Assembly (NCBI GenBank): GCA_964346395.1
Contig: CAYFUT010000080.1
Location: 1-11,147, forward strand
From: CAYFUT01 sp964346395
GTDB lineage: Bacteria > Bacillota > Halanaerobiia > Halobacteroidales > Halobacteroidaceae
Direction of reading: 5' to 3'
DNA length: 11,147 nt
In this document: positions 1 to 6,750 of the stretch, piece after piece
Layout of the letters: the number at the start of each line of letters is the position of its first letter
How positions within the stretch are numbered: the first letter of the stretch is position 1
Translations under genes and position numbers: made by a program
Notes under the pieces: model-generated
The model's input: only the letters and a program-made list of their open reading frames with translations
What the model was told of the DNA's origin: nothing
Databases searched by the model: none

Positions 1-32
1 GCGGGCAGCTGTTAGTATAAGGAGTGATAGCC

Positions 33-893
33 GTGTTAAAACGAAGATTGGTCTGTGGGGTAGCAGTAGTAGTGATGGTGGTTGGTTATTCCTTGCCGCT
101 GGGGGCAAGTGAAAGTTTATTGGAGCAAACTGATATAGCAGTTACCAATTGGGAAGAACAGGTAGTTCAAGCCCGGGGGTATGGAGTAGCACCGGAGAAG
201 ATTCGCAGTGAATCGCAGGCGTTAATATTGGCGCGAGAAGCAGCGATTACAGTAGCCCAGCGCCGCCTGTTGGGAAAAATAAAAGGAGTTCAGATTGATT
301 CTGAACAGCGTGTAAAAAATGCTCAAGTGCAGTCTGATGTAATTACTAAGCAGGTGCAAGGGATTATCAGGGGAGCTCGGATTGTAAAAGAGAAGAAGAT
401 AGCAGACAATGCTTATCAAGTAGTGATGGAAGTCAAGTTTTACGGAAATAACGGGCTTATGAAAGCAGTTTTCCCCCGGTTAAAAGAGGCAGCTGATGAT
501 TCTTTAGAGCAGACAGGATCGGAGCCACAAGGGGAAGTTGAGGCAGAGACTGGTGATTATACCGGTGTGGTGATCACTACTGTCGGTCTGCAGGTTGAGC
601 CGGCATTAGCTCCTAAAATTTATAGTACTGCCGGTAAATTAATTTACGGCCTGGAAACAATAGAGCCACAAGGCGTGGTTGACCGGGGACTTGTCGGTTA
701 TACCCGCAGTTTAGCAGCGGCTAAAGCCAATTCGCGGGTAGGAGAACAGCCCTTAATATTAAAAGCGCAGCAAGTGCGCGGCAGTTATAGGACTGATTTA
801 GTACTGGCTGCTGCAGAAGCTCGGCAGCTGCAGCAGGTAGGTAAGCGGAATAATATTTTTGCGAAACATAAAATAATTATAGTGTTGGATTAA
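33..893 (+). CDS. LPP20/FlgT-like exported protein
   Basis: This is a secreted or periplasmic protein of about 286 residues. It opens with a signal peptide: basic MLKRR, a Val/Gly-rich hydrophobic core, then a likely cleavage near PLGA-S. The mature N-terminal half (roughly residues 40-140) has the pattern of the LPP20 family, also seen in the N-terminal domain of the flagellar protein FlgT: an Ala-rich helix with REAAITVAQRRLL, then QVQGIIRGARIV and a strand YQVVMEVKFYG. A Glu-rich linker precedes a second domain starting TGVVITTVGLQV and ending in a basic hydrophobic tail (HKIIIVLD). I see no lipobox Cys, so it is probably not a lipoprotein. The start is set at GTG 33, 8 nt after AAGGAG (19-24); an in-frame GTG at 24 overlaps that ribosome site. 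The next gene starts 26 nt downstream, so the two are probably co-transcribed. A role in envelope or flagellar-type assembly is inferred from family and neighbour. Confidence 0.72.
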   Translation: MLKRRLVCGVAVVVMVVGYSLPLGASESLLEQTDIAVTNWEEQVVQARGYGVAPEKIRSESQALILAREAAITVAQRRLLGKIKGVQIDSEQRVKNAQVQSDVITKQVQGIIRGARIVKEKKIADNAYQVVMEVKFYGNNGLMKAVFPRLKEAADDSLEQTGSEPQGEVEAETGDYTGVVITTVGLQVEPALAPKIYSTAGKLIYGLETIEPQGVVDRGLVGYTRSLAAAKANSRVGEQPLILKAQQVRGSYRTDLVLAAAEARQLQQVGKRNNIFAKHKIIIVLD

Positions 894-919
894 TTTAGTT
901 TTTAAGGAGGTATATGATA

Positions 920-1884
920 GTGATTTATAAACGGATACTGACAATTGGCTTATTACTTTGTCTGTTGATCAGTTTTACCGGGGCTGAGTATGCCTTAGCA
1001 GCAGAACAGGCACCGCAGGTTCAGTTCTCAGCTAGTGGTGGCGATAGTGAGCAAAAATTAGTTAAAGGAGCGGCTCTTGGCGGACTGGTCGTGTTAGGAA
1101 TTTGGGGTGTTTCCCAATTAATTGGCCATTATCGCGCTGAGAAATACCAGCAGCGGCTGACGGAGGGGCAGGCCGCCCTGCAGGATGGAGATTACGGGCA
1201 GGCAATTAAAAAAATACAGCAGGCCCAGACGGTGAACCAGACTGAAGAAGCAGAGCAGCTGTTGGCAGAGGCTAAAAATAATTACCAACACCATCATTAT
1301 CAGTTGGGAGAGCAGTATTTAGCAGCAGAAAATTGGGAGCAGGCTTATAAAGAATTTGAGCGGGTGAAGCAGTACGGAACTTATCGGGAAGTAGAGGTTA
1401 AGTACCAGCAGGCCTATAAAAAATTAAGAGAGTTGAAACTGAAGCGGATAGCTGTGCTTAAATTTAGCGATAGCAGCCGGCGGTTTGATTTAGGTGGCAA
1501 GGTGACCAGTTTATTTACTGCTAAATTATTAGAAAAAGATCCCAAATTCATTGCAGTAATTGAGCGGGAACAGTTAACTGAAGTTTTACAGGAACAGAAG
1601 CTGCAGGCGACCGGTTTAGTTGATTCTGATACTGCTCAGGAACTGGGCAATATTTTAGGAGTTGATTACCTAGTAGTGGGTAAAGTAATTGGCGGCAGTG
1701 TAACTACCAATGAAGAAGAAGAGTGGGTTGACGTGTATTATGAAGACGAAGAGAAGAAGCAGTATATAATTCAAAAGCGGGCCTATACTCAGATTTTCTT
1801 CAAATTACTGGAAGTCAATAGTGCGGAAGTGGTACTTAGTAAGCGGGTGAAAAAGGAAGAACTATATGAAGATAGTTATTATCA
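920..1884 (+). CDS. TPR + CsgG-family envelope protein (3' end in gap)
   Basis: This exported protein combines a signal peptide (hydrophobic GLLLCLLISFTG, cleavage near ALA-A), a second hydrophobic segment (LGGLVVLGIWGVSQLIG, about residues 54-69) that may anchor it, two TPR-like helical repeats (about 75-150, e.g. GQAALQDGDYGQAIKKIQQA and GEQYLAAENWEQAYKEFERV) and a CsgG domain from about residue 175. The CsgG part shows the typical KRIAVLKFSD opening, ERxQLxEVLQEQ and the ELGxxLGVDYLVVGKV segment. CsgG is the outer-membrane curli secretion channel, but the wider family includes many lipoprotein or envelope proteins not tied to curli, and no curli subunit gene is seen here. Start: ATG 914 lies only 3 nt after AAGGAGG (904-910), while GTG 920 lies 9 nt after it, so GTG 920 is preferred. 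The reading frame enters the run of Ns at 1885. If the gap really is 100 nt it would stay open to a TAA at 2003-2005, ending GTSLFI, but this cannot be trusted. Confidence 0.8.
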
Positions 1885-1984
1885 NNNNNNNNNNNNNNNN
1901 NNNNNNNNNNNNNNNNNNNNNNNNNNNNNNNNNNNNNNNNNNNNNNNNNNNNNNNNNNNNNNNNNNNNNNNNNNNNNNNNNNNN
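1885..1984. other. Assembly gap of exactly 100 N
   Basis: A run of exactly 100 undetermined bases cuts the CsgG-family gene. A round 100 is a common placeholder for a gap of unknown size, so neither the end of that gene nor the absence of another gene here can be judged. The 21 bases after it (1985-2005) read GTSLFI and stop in the frame of the gene before the gap, with a terminator 14 nt later. This is consistent with the end of the same gene or of a different one. Confidence 0.95.
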
Positions 1985-2018
1985 GGAACTAGCTTATTTA
2001 TTTAAATTAGCAGTCAAA

Positions 2019-2042
2019 AAAGAGGCCCGAGAGGGCCTCTTT
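2019..2042. terminator. Hairpin terminator, probably bidirectional
   Basis: AAAGAGGCCC (2019-2028) pairs perfectly with GGGCCTCTTT (2033-2042) around a GAGA loop. On the plus strand the T tail is short (CTTTA). On the minus strand the hairpin is followed by TTTTTTG, a better tail. It closes the envelope-protein unit on the plus strand and may also stop any leftward transcription. Confidence 0.75.
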
Positions 2043-2329
2043 ACTAATTCAAGTTATTAAAAATTAATTGTCAGCGAAGAATTCAATGCGCTTACAATAT
2101 TAAAGATTATTAGTCAAAAAACCTGCAAAATGTACCATAAAGTTTACCTTTTTAAACAATTGATAGAGTATTTGTATTGTGAAAAAAGAAGATAATATCT
2201 TTTGTAATAAGTAATTAGCGAAAAAAAGAAGGAATAATATAATAATATCTGAAAGTACAAATACTAAGGAGAAAGTGGGACAGGCTTTTAGTAATTTAGC
2301 TAAATTTGTCTTTAAAGGAGGGAACAGAC
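2043..2329. other. AT-rich intergenic leader before glutaredoxin
   Basis: No supportable gene is present in either strand. The stretch is A-rich, with a perfect TATAAT at 2238-2243 that lacks a convincing -35 box at 16-18 bp (TTAGCG at 17 bp), and a 14-bp palindrome near its right end. The promoter of the glutaredoxin gene probably lies here but I cannot place it firmly. Confidence 0.5.
2293..2306. promoter_or_regulatory. 14-bp perfect palindrome upstream of glutaredoxin
   Basis: AATTTAG (2293-2299) is followed directly by its reverse complement CTAAATT (2300-2306). It sits 7 nt before the ribosome site of the glutaredoxin gene, where a repressor dimer could act. AT-rich palindromes of this size also arise by chance in such DNA, so an operator role is only a possibility. 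Confidence 0.25.
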
Positions 2330-2563
2330 GTGATAAAATTATACCAGTTTGCCTCTTGTCCGTACTGTAAGCGGGTACGGAGAAAATTAGATGAGTTGGA
2401 TTTAGAATATAAGAAAATTGAGGTACCCCGGGATAGGTCACAGCGGACGACGATCAAGGAACTTTCCGGCCAACTGAAGGTTCCCGTCTTGCAGGATGAG
2501 GACGGCACTGTAGTTTATGATTCGAAGCGGATAAACAAATATTTGGAACGACAATATAATTGA
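2330..2563 (+). CDS. Glutaredoxin family protein
   Basis: A 77-residue single-domain thioredoxin-fold protein. It shows the redox motif CPYC (Cys10, Cys13) after the first strand (IKLYQFAS), the cis-proline segment KVPVL (Pro52) and the closing DG-T-V-YDS turn-helix seen in glutaredoxins and GST N-terminal domains. The expected role is cytoplasmic dithiol/disulfide exchange. In this kind of anaerobe the reductant need not be glutathione, and this is not shown by the sequence. Start: GTG 2330 is 7 nt after a strong AAAGGAGGG (2314-2322); an upstream in-frame TTG at 2306 would run through that site and is rejected. The length is normal for small bacterial glutaredoxins. The TGA stop lies at the start of a heptad-repeat tract that separates it from plsC. 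Confidence 0.85.
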   Translation: MIKLYQFASCPYCKRVRRKLDELDLEYKKIEVPRDRSQRTTIKELSGQLKVPVLQDEDGTVVYDSKRINKYLERQYN

Positions 2564-2631
2564 GAATGGAGAATTAAAAATGAAAAATGATAAATTAGAA
2601 AAGAGAATGAAAATTGGAAAATTAAAAATAT
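2559..2631. repeat. Degenerate A-rich heptad repeat tract
   Basis: From the glutaredoxin stop codon onward the sequence falls into 7-base units: ATTGAGA, ATGGAGA, ATTAAAA, ATGAAAA, ATGATAA, ATTAGAA, AAGAGAA, then further units that drift (about AT[T/G]RARA). The periodicity fades near 2631, and plain AT-rich DNA continues to the plsC ribosome site at 2684. Similar heptameric tracts between genes are known from cyanobacteria and some Bacillota. Strand and function cannot be read from the sequence. Confidence 0.55.
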
Positions 2632-2695
2632 GAAATAATAAATACTAAATAGAAGTCAAAATAGTAAATAAAAAATATAAAATGAGGTGGTCAAT

Positions 2696-3424
2696 ATGCT
2701 GAGCGGAATTTTGCGTACTTTTCTTACTGCAGTTTATTTAGTAGGCTTCTTTTTATTTTCTCTGATATTATGGCTGCGCGTCAAGTGGATGGAATTTAGA
2801 GGTCGGGAAGAGCAGGCTACTGAATCTGTCAATCAGCTTGCTACTACGTGGGGCCAACAGGTGCTAGGGGTGACCGGCAGTCGGGTGCAGGTCTGCGGCC
2901 GGGAAAATATTCCGGACGAGCCGGTAGTAATCGTTTCTAACCATCAGGGAGCGCTGGATATTCCGCTGCTGATGGGCTATGTAGATAAAGGAATGGCCTT
3001 TGTGGCCAAAGAAGAACTACAGAAGATTCCCATTTTAGCTACCTGGATGCGGCAGATCAAATGTATCATGATTGACCGCAGTGATATCCGCCAGACTTTA
3101 AAAGCCTTTGGTAATGCCGGAGATGTATTTAGCGACGGGCAGTCTTTAGTTATTTTTCCGGAAGGAACCCGGAGTAAATCTTCGGAATTAGGCCGCTTTA
3201 AGCGCGGCAGCTTTAAAATTCCCCTGCAGCATGAGGTGCCCATTTTACCGGTGACGATCAAGGATTCTTATCAGATTTGGGAAGGAAATGACGGGTTAGT
3301 CCAGTCAGCCGAAGTAGAAGTAATCATTTCTCAACCGATTTATCCTGAGCAGCTGACTGAAGAAGAGAAGGATAATATTGGGGAAAGAGTGCGGGGGATT
3401 ATAGAAAAAAACCTAGAAAGTTGA
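2696..3424 (+). CDS. plsC: 1-acyl-sn-glycerol-3-phosphate acyltransferase
   Basis: This 242-residue membrane-associated acyltransferase is expected to acylate lysophosphatidate at the sn-2 position to give phosphatidate, the precursor of membrane phospholipids. An N-terminal transmembrane helix (about residues 5-28) precedes the catalytic domain. All four PlsC-family blocks are visible: NHQGALD (HX4D, His83 and Asp88), the IMIDRSD region, FPEGTRS (154-160, phosphate binding) and VPILPVTI (181-188). The length matches the family. Start: ATG 2696 follows GAGGTG (2684-2689) by 6 nt; an in-frame GTG at 2687 overlaps that site. The gene lies between two heptad-repeat tracts, and its last Ser codon and TGA stop are part of the right-hand repeat (AGTTGAC), so the extreme C-terminus may have been set by the repeat. 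Confidence 0.9.
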   Translation: MLSGILRTFLTAVYLVGFFLFSLILWLRVKWMEFRGREEQATESVNQLATTWGQQVLGVTGSRVQVCGRENIPDEPVVIVSNHQGALDIPLLMGYVDKGMAFVAKEELQKIPILATWMRQIKCIMIDRSDIRQTLKAFGNAGDVFSDGQSLVIFPEGTRSKSSELGRFKRGSFKIPLQHEVPILPVTIKDSYQIWEGNDGLVQSAEVEVIISQPIYPEQLTEEEKDNIGERVRGIIEKNLES

Positions 3425-3445
3425 CAGTTGACAATTGACAGTTGA
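3419..3445. repeat. AGTTGAC/AATTGAC heptad repeat, left block
   Basis: Almost four tandem heptads: AGTTGAC (3419-3425), AGTTGAC (3426-3432), AATTGAC (3433-3439) and the start of a fourth. The first contains the plsC stop codon. Each complete unit junction spells TTGACA, identical to a sigma-70 -35 hexamer (3421, 3428, 3435), but no good -10 box lies 16-18 bp downstream. ACAGTTGA at 3438-3445 is mirrored by TCAACTGT at 3576-3583. Confidence 0.75.
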
Positions 3446-3468
3446 TATGAATTCTATGGTTTTCGCAG

Positions 3469-3492
3469 CCAGGATTTAAAGTTTAATCCTGG
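3469..3492. repeat. 8-bp-stem inverted repeat inside plsC-dinB spacer
   Basis: CCAGGATT (3469-3476) pairs with AATCCTGG (3485-3492) around an 8-nt AT loop. There is no T tract after it, so it is a poor intrinsic terminator. It sits inside the region bounded by the two heptad blocks and may be the core of a small non-coding element. Confidence 0.5.
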
Positions 3493-3559
3493 ATGAGACA
3501 GTTAAAAATTCCAAACAACTTTACAACCTTTAAATACTAAGGGATTATAAAATTCACTG

Positions 3560-3606
3560 TTTTGACTGTTGACTTTCAACTGTATATTGTAAATTGTAAA
3601 TTGTAA
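3560..3606. repeat. Heptad repeat, right block before dinB
   Basis: In 7-base register: TTTTGAC (3560), TGTTGAC (3567), TTTCAAC (3574), a transition unit, then three perfect copies of ATTGTAA (3586-3606). TCAACTGT (3576-3583) is the reverse complement of ACAGTTGA in the left block, giving short inverted ends about 146 bp apart overall. A weak promoter-like pair (TTGACT 3562-3567, TATATT 3583-3588, 15-bp spacing) could drive dinB. Confidence 0.65.
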
Positions 3607-3627
3607 ACTAATCTTGAGGTGTAGCCG

Positions 3628-4671
3628 ATGGAATTACCGATTCTTCATGTAGATATGGATGCTTTTTATGCTTCCGTCGAACAACGGGATGATCCAAAGT
3701 TAAGGGGCAAGCCGGTGATTATCGGTGGTCAGAGCAAACGGGGAGTAGTCAGTACTGCTTCCTATGAAGCCCGGGAATATGGGGTTCACTCGGCGATGCC
3801 GATGGTTAAGGCTCGGCGTTTATGTCCGGAAGGGATTTGTCTGCAGCCTGACCACGAAAAGTACAAACAGGTATCAGCTAAAATCCGGCAGATTTTTCAT
3901 CAATATACCGAGTTGGTAGAACCTCTATCTCTAGATGAAGCTTATTTGGATGTTAGTGCTGCCGACGAAAACAGCGTGCAGATTGCCCATCAGATCAAGC
4001 GGCAGATTCAAAATCAGCTTAAGTTGACTGCTTCGGTTGGTGTTAGCTACAATAAATATCTGGCTAAACTGGCGTCTGATTTAGATAAACCGGACGGTTT
4101 TGAGATTATTTCTCCCTTTGAAGCCGAGGAAGTAATTTATCCGCTGGATGTAAGTGAACTATGGGGGGTGGGGCCGAAGACGGAAACGAAGTTAAAAGAA
4201 CTGGGCTTGGAGACCATCAAGGATGTGGCTGAAGCAGATATCAGGTTTTTAATGCGTAAGTTAGGTAAGCGCGGCTATCAGCTGCATAAGTTGGCGCAGG
4301 GAGAAGATAAGCGGGAAGTAACTCCGCCGGGAGAACCGAAGTCAATCGGGAAAGAAACCACCTTTCAAGCGGATACTGATGATAAGCAGGAATTAACGGA
4401 ATATCTACAGGAATTAAGTACTAAAGTAGCTACTCGGGTGCAGAATCATCAGGTGCAGGGGAGAACAGTAACCTTAAAGCTGAAGTATGCTGATTTTGAA
4501 ATCATTTCTCGTTCGCAGACAGTGGAGAGGGACCTATCAGAAGCGGGAGATATTTATCAAGTAGCGGAAGAATTGCTGGCGGCAGTGGAGTTGGATAAAC
4601 AAGTGCGGTTGATTGGAGTTACTCTTTCTAACTTTAAAAATCGCAAGGTTGAACAGCTGCGTTTATTTTAA
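3628..4671 (+). CDS. dinB: DNA polymerase IV (Y-family)
   Basis: This 347-residue translesion polymerase lacks proofreading and bypasses template damage. The palm carries the metal-binding residues in HVDMDAFYASVEQ (Asp9) and SLDEAYLD (Asp103, Glu104), with the aromatic steric-gate position at Phe13. Fingers motifs such as SYEAREYGVHSAMP follow the usual order. A helix-hairpin-helix thumb region (about 173-205, LWGVGPKTETKLKELGL) leads into the little-finger domain (about 235-340, starting SIGKETTF). The protein ends in QLRLF (343-347), a canonical beta sliding-clamp binding motif, so the gene is intact to its last residue. Start: ATG 3628, 6 nt after GAGGTG (3616-3621). I see no LexA-type operator in the upstream repeat-filled spacer, so SOS control is not supported by the sequence. 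Confidence 0.95.
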   Translation: MELPILHVDMDAFYASVEQRDDPKLRGKPVIIGGQSKRGVVSTASYEAREYGVHSAMPMVKARRLCPEGICLQPDHEKYKQVSAKIRQIFHQYTELVEPLSLDEAYLDVSAADENSVQIAHQIKRQIQNQLKLTASVGVSYNKYLAKLASDLDKPDGFEIISPFEAEEVIYPLDVSELWGVGPKTETKLKELGLETIKDVAEADIRFLMRKLGKRGYQLHKLAQGEDKREVTPPGEPKSIGKETTFQADTDDKQELTEYLQELSTKVATRVQNHQVQGRTVTLKLKYADFEIISRSQTVERDLSEAGDIYQVAEELLAAVELDKQVRLIGVTLSNFKNRKVEQLRLF

Positions 4672-4673
4672 GC

Positions 4674-4703
4674 GGGCAATCAGCAAAGGTTGCCTTTAAA
4701 TTT
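4674..4703 (+). terminator. Weak terminator candidate after dinB
   Basis: GGCAA (4675-4679) can pair with TTGCC (4690-4694), with a possible G-T pair below, around a 10-nt loop. It is followed by a broken T run (TTTAAATTT). The stem is short, so termination here would be inefficient. Confidence 0.35.
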
Positions 4704-4714
4704 AGTAATGTATG

Positions 4715-4723
4715 TGTTAAAAT
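4715..4723 (+). promoter_or_regulatory. Extended -10-like element between dinB and glgP
   Basis: TGTTAAAAT resembles an extended -10 (TG-N-TAAAAT), but no -35 hexamer stands out at 16-18 bp upstream. A second weak pair nearer glgP (TTGAGA 4835-4840, TATTAT 4861-4866) has 20-bp spacing. The glgP promoter is probably somewhere in this 239-bp spacer; neither candidate is strong. Confidence 0.22.
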
Positions 4724-4910
4724 GGTAAGCAGTGAAGAAAAAACAAGGTTGAGATTGAGTTTAAGCTGGAGTCAAGTAAGTAAGAAACAGAATAAAATTA
4801 AAGAGCTATGTTTTTATTTTTTTGTAGTTTATAGTTGAGAGCAGATAGCTTTTAGCTAATTATTATCCGTGAAATCGTTTGAACAAAATTAAAAGGAGGC
4901 AGAAGTAAAC

Positions 4911-6608
4911 ATGAGTGAACAGCCGAATGTGGCGTATTTTTGTATGGAGTATGGCTTAGAGACAGATTTTAATATTTATTCGGGAGGATTGGGAATTTTA
5001 GCGGGCGATCATTTAAAAACAGCCGAAGATTCTAATTATCCGTTGGTAGGAATCGGTTTGCTGTGGAAGCAGGGCTATCATAAGCAGGAGTTTAATGAAG
5101 ATGGTGAGCCTTATAATGCGTATCCGATTTATGAGTATGACTTTTTAGAAGATACAGGAATTAAAGTTAAGGTAGAAATTAGACAGCGTGATGTGTACGC
5201 TAAAGTATGGAAAGTTGACAAGTTTGGCAATGCAGACCTTTATCTGTTGGATACAGATATCGAAGAAAACGGCGGTGCTGACCAGTGGATTACCGGGCAG
5301 CTTTACGGCTGGTTTGGAGAAGAAAGAATTGCTCAGGAAATGATTTTGGGAATTGGCGGCGTCAGAGCTTTACGCAAGTTGGGCATTGAACCTGATGTCT
5401 ATCACTTTAATGAAGGTCATGCTGTATTTGCTGGTACGGAATTGATTAGAGAGAAGATGACCGAAGAAGAATTGGAATTTGAAAAGGCCTGGGCAACTAC
5501 TCGCGATGAGATTGTCTTTACTACTCATACTCCGGTTAAGCAGGGGAATGAAGAACATCCGCATAATCGACTGCAGTATATGGGAGCTTATCAGAATTTA
5601 ACTACGGAACAGATGGTGGCTTTAGGAGATGCACCGTTTAATATGACAGTAGCCGGCCTGCGGTTGGCCCGGAGAGCAAATGGAGTAGCCCAGTTACATA
5701 AGCATACAGCCCGCGATATGTGGGATTATGTAGACGATAGACCGCCGATTGAAGGAATTACTAATGGAGTTCACCGGCCTACCTGGGTAGACAATAGAAT
5801 GGTAGAAGCCTTTGCCGACGGCTCTGATGAAGAAATTTGGAAGACGCATCAGGAAGTTAAGAGTGACCTGATTGATTATGTAGCAGAAGAAACTGGAACT
5901 CAGCTGGATGAGGAAAAACTACTAATTGGATTTGCCCGCCGAGCAGCTCCATATAAGCGGAGTGACTTGATCTTTACTGACCCCGATGTAATTGATGAGT
6001 ATTTAAATAGCGGCCGAGTCCAGATTATCTTCTCGGGTAAAGCCCATCCCTTAGATGATAAAGGAAAAGAAATTGTGGAAACGCTAGTAGAGATGAGCGA
6101 AAAGTATCCTGACAGTGTAGTCTTTATTGAAGACTATAATATGAAAACCGGAAAGATGCTGACTAGAGGCTGCGATGTCTGGCTGAATAATCCGCGCCGG
6201 CCGAAGGAAGCCAGCGGGACTTCCGGTATGAAGGCAGCTATGAACGGAGTCTTGAATGTAAGTATCTTAGACGGCTGGTGGCCGGAAGCCTGCCGCCACG
6301 GAGAAAACGGTTGGGCAATTGGTACCGAGCCGAAGACAGCCCAGGATTTTGCTCCTGATAATTTAGAGGAGCTAGATGAAGAAGAACGGGCAAAAGCAGA
6401 GAAGAAGATGAAAGAAAAGTTAGATGAGTATGACTTAGAAAATCTCTATGATGTACTGCTCAATGAAGTAGTGCCTACTTATTATGAAGATCAGGATAAG
6501 TGGGTAGAGATGATGAAAGAAAGTCATGCCGATACTTATGAGAAGTTCTCAGCTAAGCGGATGCTGGATATTTATTACGATCTGATGTATTCGGTAGAAG
6601 AAGAGTAA
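4911..6608 (+). CDS. glgP: Alpha-glucan (glycogen) phosphorylase, short type
   Basis: This 565-residue GT35-family enzyme is expected to release glucose 1-phosphate from alpha-1,4-glucans (glycogen, maltodextrin) in the cytoplasm, using pyridoxal phosphate. Key regions: an N-terminal AYFCMEYGL and YSGGLGILAGDHLK, the active-site DVYHFNEGHAVFA region, the TNGVH segment, GFARRAAPYKRSDL, and the PLP site EASGTSGMKAAMNG with the Schiff-base lysine at Lys441, followed by DGWWPEA. It is much shorter than the roughly 800-residue classical phosphorylases and belongs to the short, more distant branch found in many bacteria and archaea; nothing suggests truncation. The C-terminal part is very rich in Glu and Asp, which would suit a salt-adapted cytoplasm. 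The start ATG follows AAGGAGG (4893-4899) by 11 nt. No other glycogen genes are adjacent, and a strong terminator ends the unit. Confidence 0.92.
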   Translation: MSEQPNVAYFCMEYGLETDFNIYSGGLGILAGDHLKTAEDSNYPLVGIGLLWKQGYHKQEFNEDGEPYNAYPIYEYDFLEDTGIKVKVEIRQRDVYAKVWKVDKFGNADLYLLDTDIEENGGADQWITGQLYGWFGEERIAQEMILGIGGVRALRKLGIEPDVYHFNEGHAVFAGTELIREKMTEEELEFEKAWATTRDEIVFTTHTPVKQGNEEHPHNRLQYMGAYQNLTTEQMVALGDAPFNMTVAGLRLARRANGVAQLHKHTARDMWDYVDDRPPIEGITNGVHRPTWVDNRMVEAFADGSDEEIWKTHQEVKSDLIDYVAEETGTQLDEEKLLIGFARRAAPYKRSDLIFTDPDVIDEYLNSGRVQIIFSGKAHPLDDKGKEIVETLVEMSEKYPDSVVFIEDYNMKTGKMLTRGCDVWLNNPRRPKEASGTSGMKAAMNGVLNVSILDGWWPEACRHGENGWAIGTEPKTAQDFAPDNLEELDEEERAKAEKKMKEKLDEYDLENLYDVLLNEVVPTYYEDQDKWVEMMKESHADTYEKFSAKRMLDIYYDLMYSVEEE

Positions 6609-6642
6609 ATAGATATTAATTAATAAAATGTAGATTTAGAGG

Positions 6643-6685
6643 CTAAGCCCTTCTGTTGAAGAAATGGAGGGGCTTAGTTTTTTTT
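6643..6685 (+). terminator. Strong rho-independent terminator of glgP
   Basis: CTAAGCCC (6643-6650) pairs with GGGCTTAG (6670-6677). The stem can extend inward by TTCT against GGAG with wobble pairs. Eight T residues (6678-6685) follow directly. Confidence 0.9.
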
Positions 6686-6721
6686 GATTAGTGTGGAGGG
6701 GGTAGATTTTAAAAATCATCG

Positions 6722-6750
6722 TTGAAACAATAATAAATTTGTGATACAAT
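6722..6750 (+). promoter_or_regulatory. Sigma-70/A-type promoter of the toxin-antitoxin operon
   Basis: TTGAAA (6722-6727) and TACAAT (6745-6750) are separated by exactly 17 bp, and the -10 is preceded by TGA, an extended -10 element. Transcription would start near 6757, about 20 nt before the antitoxin ATG. Two operator-like palindromes overlap the -10 and the start point. Confidence 0.75.

Noticed and set aside
1..20. Possible last codons of an upstream gene (reading GQLLV then TAA at 18-20)
   Set aside because: Only six codons are available and another frame also stops nearby (TAG 13-15); too little to call a gene, though tight spacing to the next ribosome site would fit an operon.
1866..2060. 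Open frame crossing the N gap in another frame and running through the terminator
   Set aside because: It is made largely of undetermined bases, overlaps the CsgG-family gene and reads through the hairpin terminator.
2100..2508. Minus-strand open frames of 113 and 70 codons around the glutaredoxin leader
   Set aside because: They overlap the glutaredoxin gene or AT-rich spacer, lack plausible ribosome sites and have low-complexity Phe/Leu/Ser composition.
2580..2633. A 17-codon reading frame starting MKNDKLEKRM, with GGAG 8 nt upstream
   Set aside because: It lies within the A-rich heptad tract and its Lys/Met-rich content follows from the repeat; no independent sign of coding.
3419..3606. 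CRISPR array
   Set aside because: The units are 7 bp and contiguous with no unique spacers of 30-40 bp, so it is not a CRISPR.
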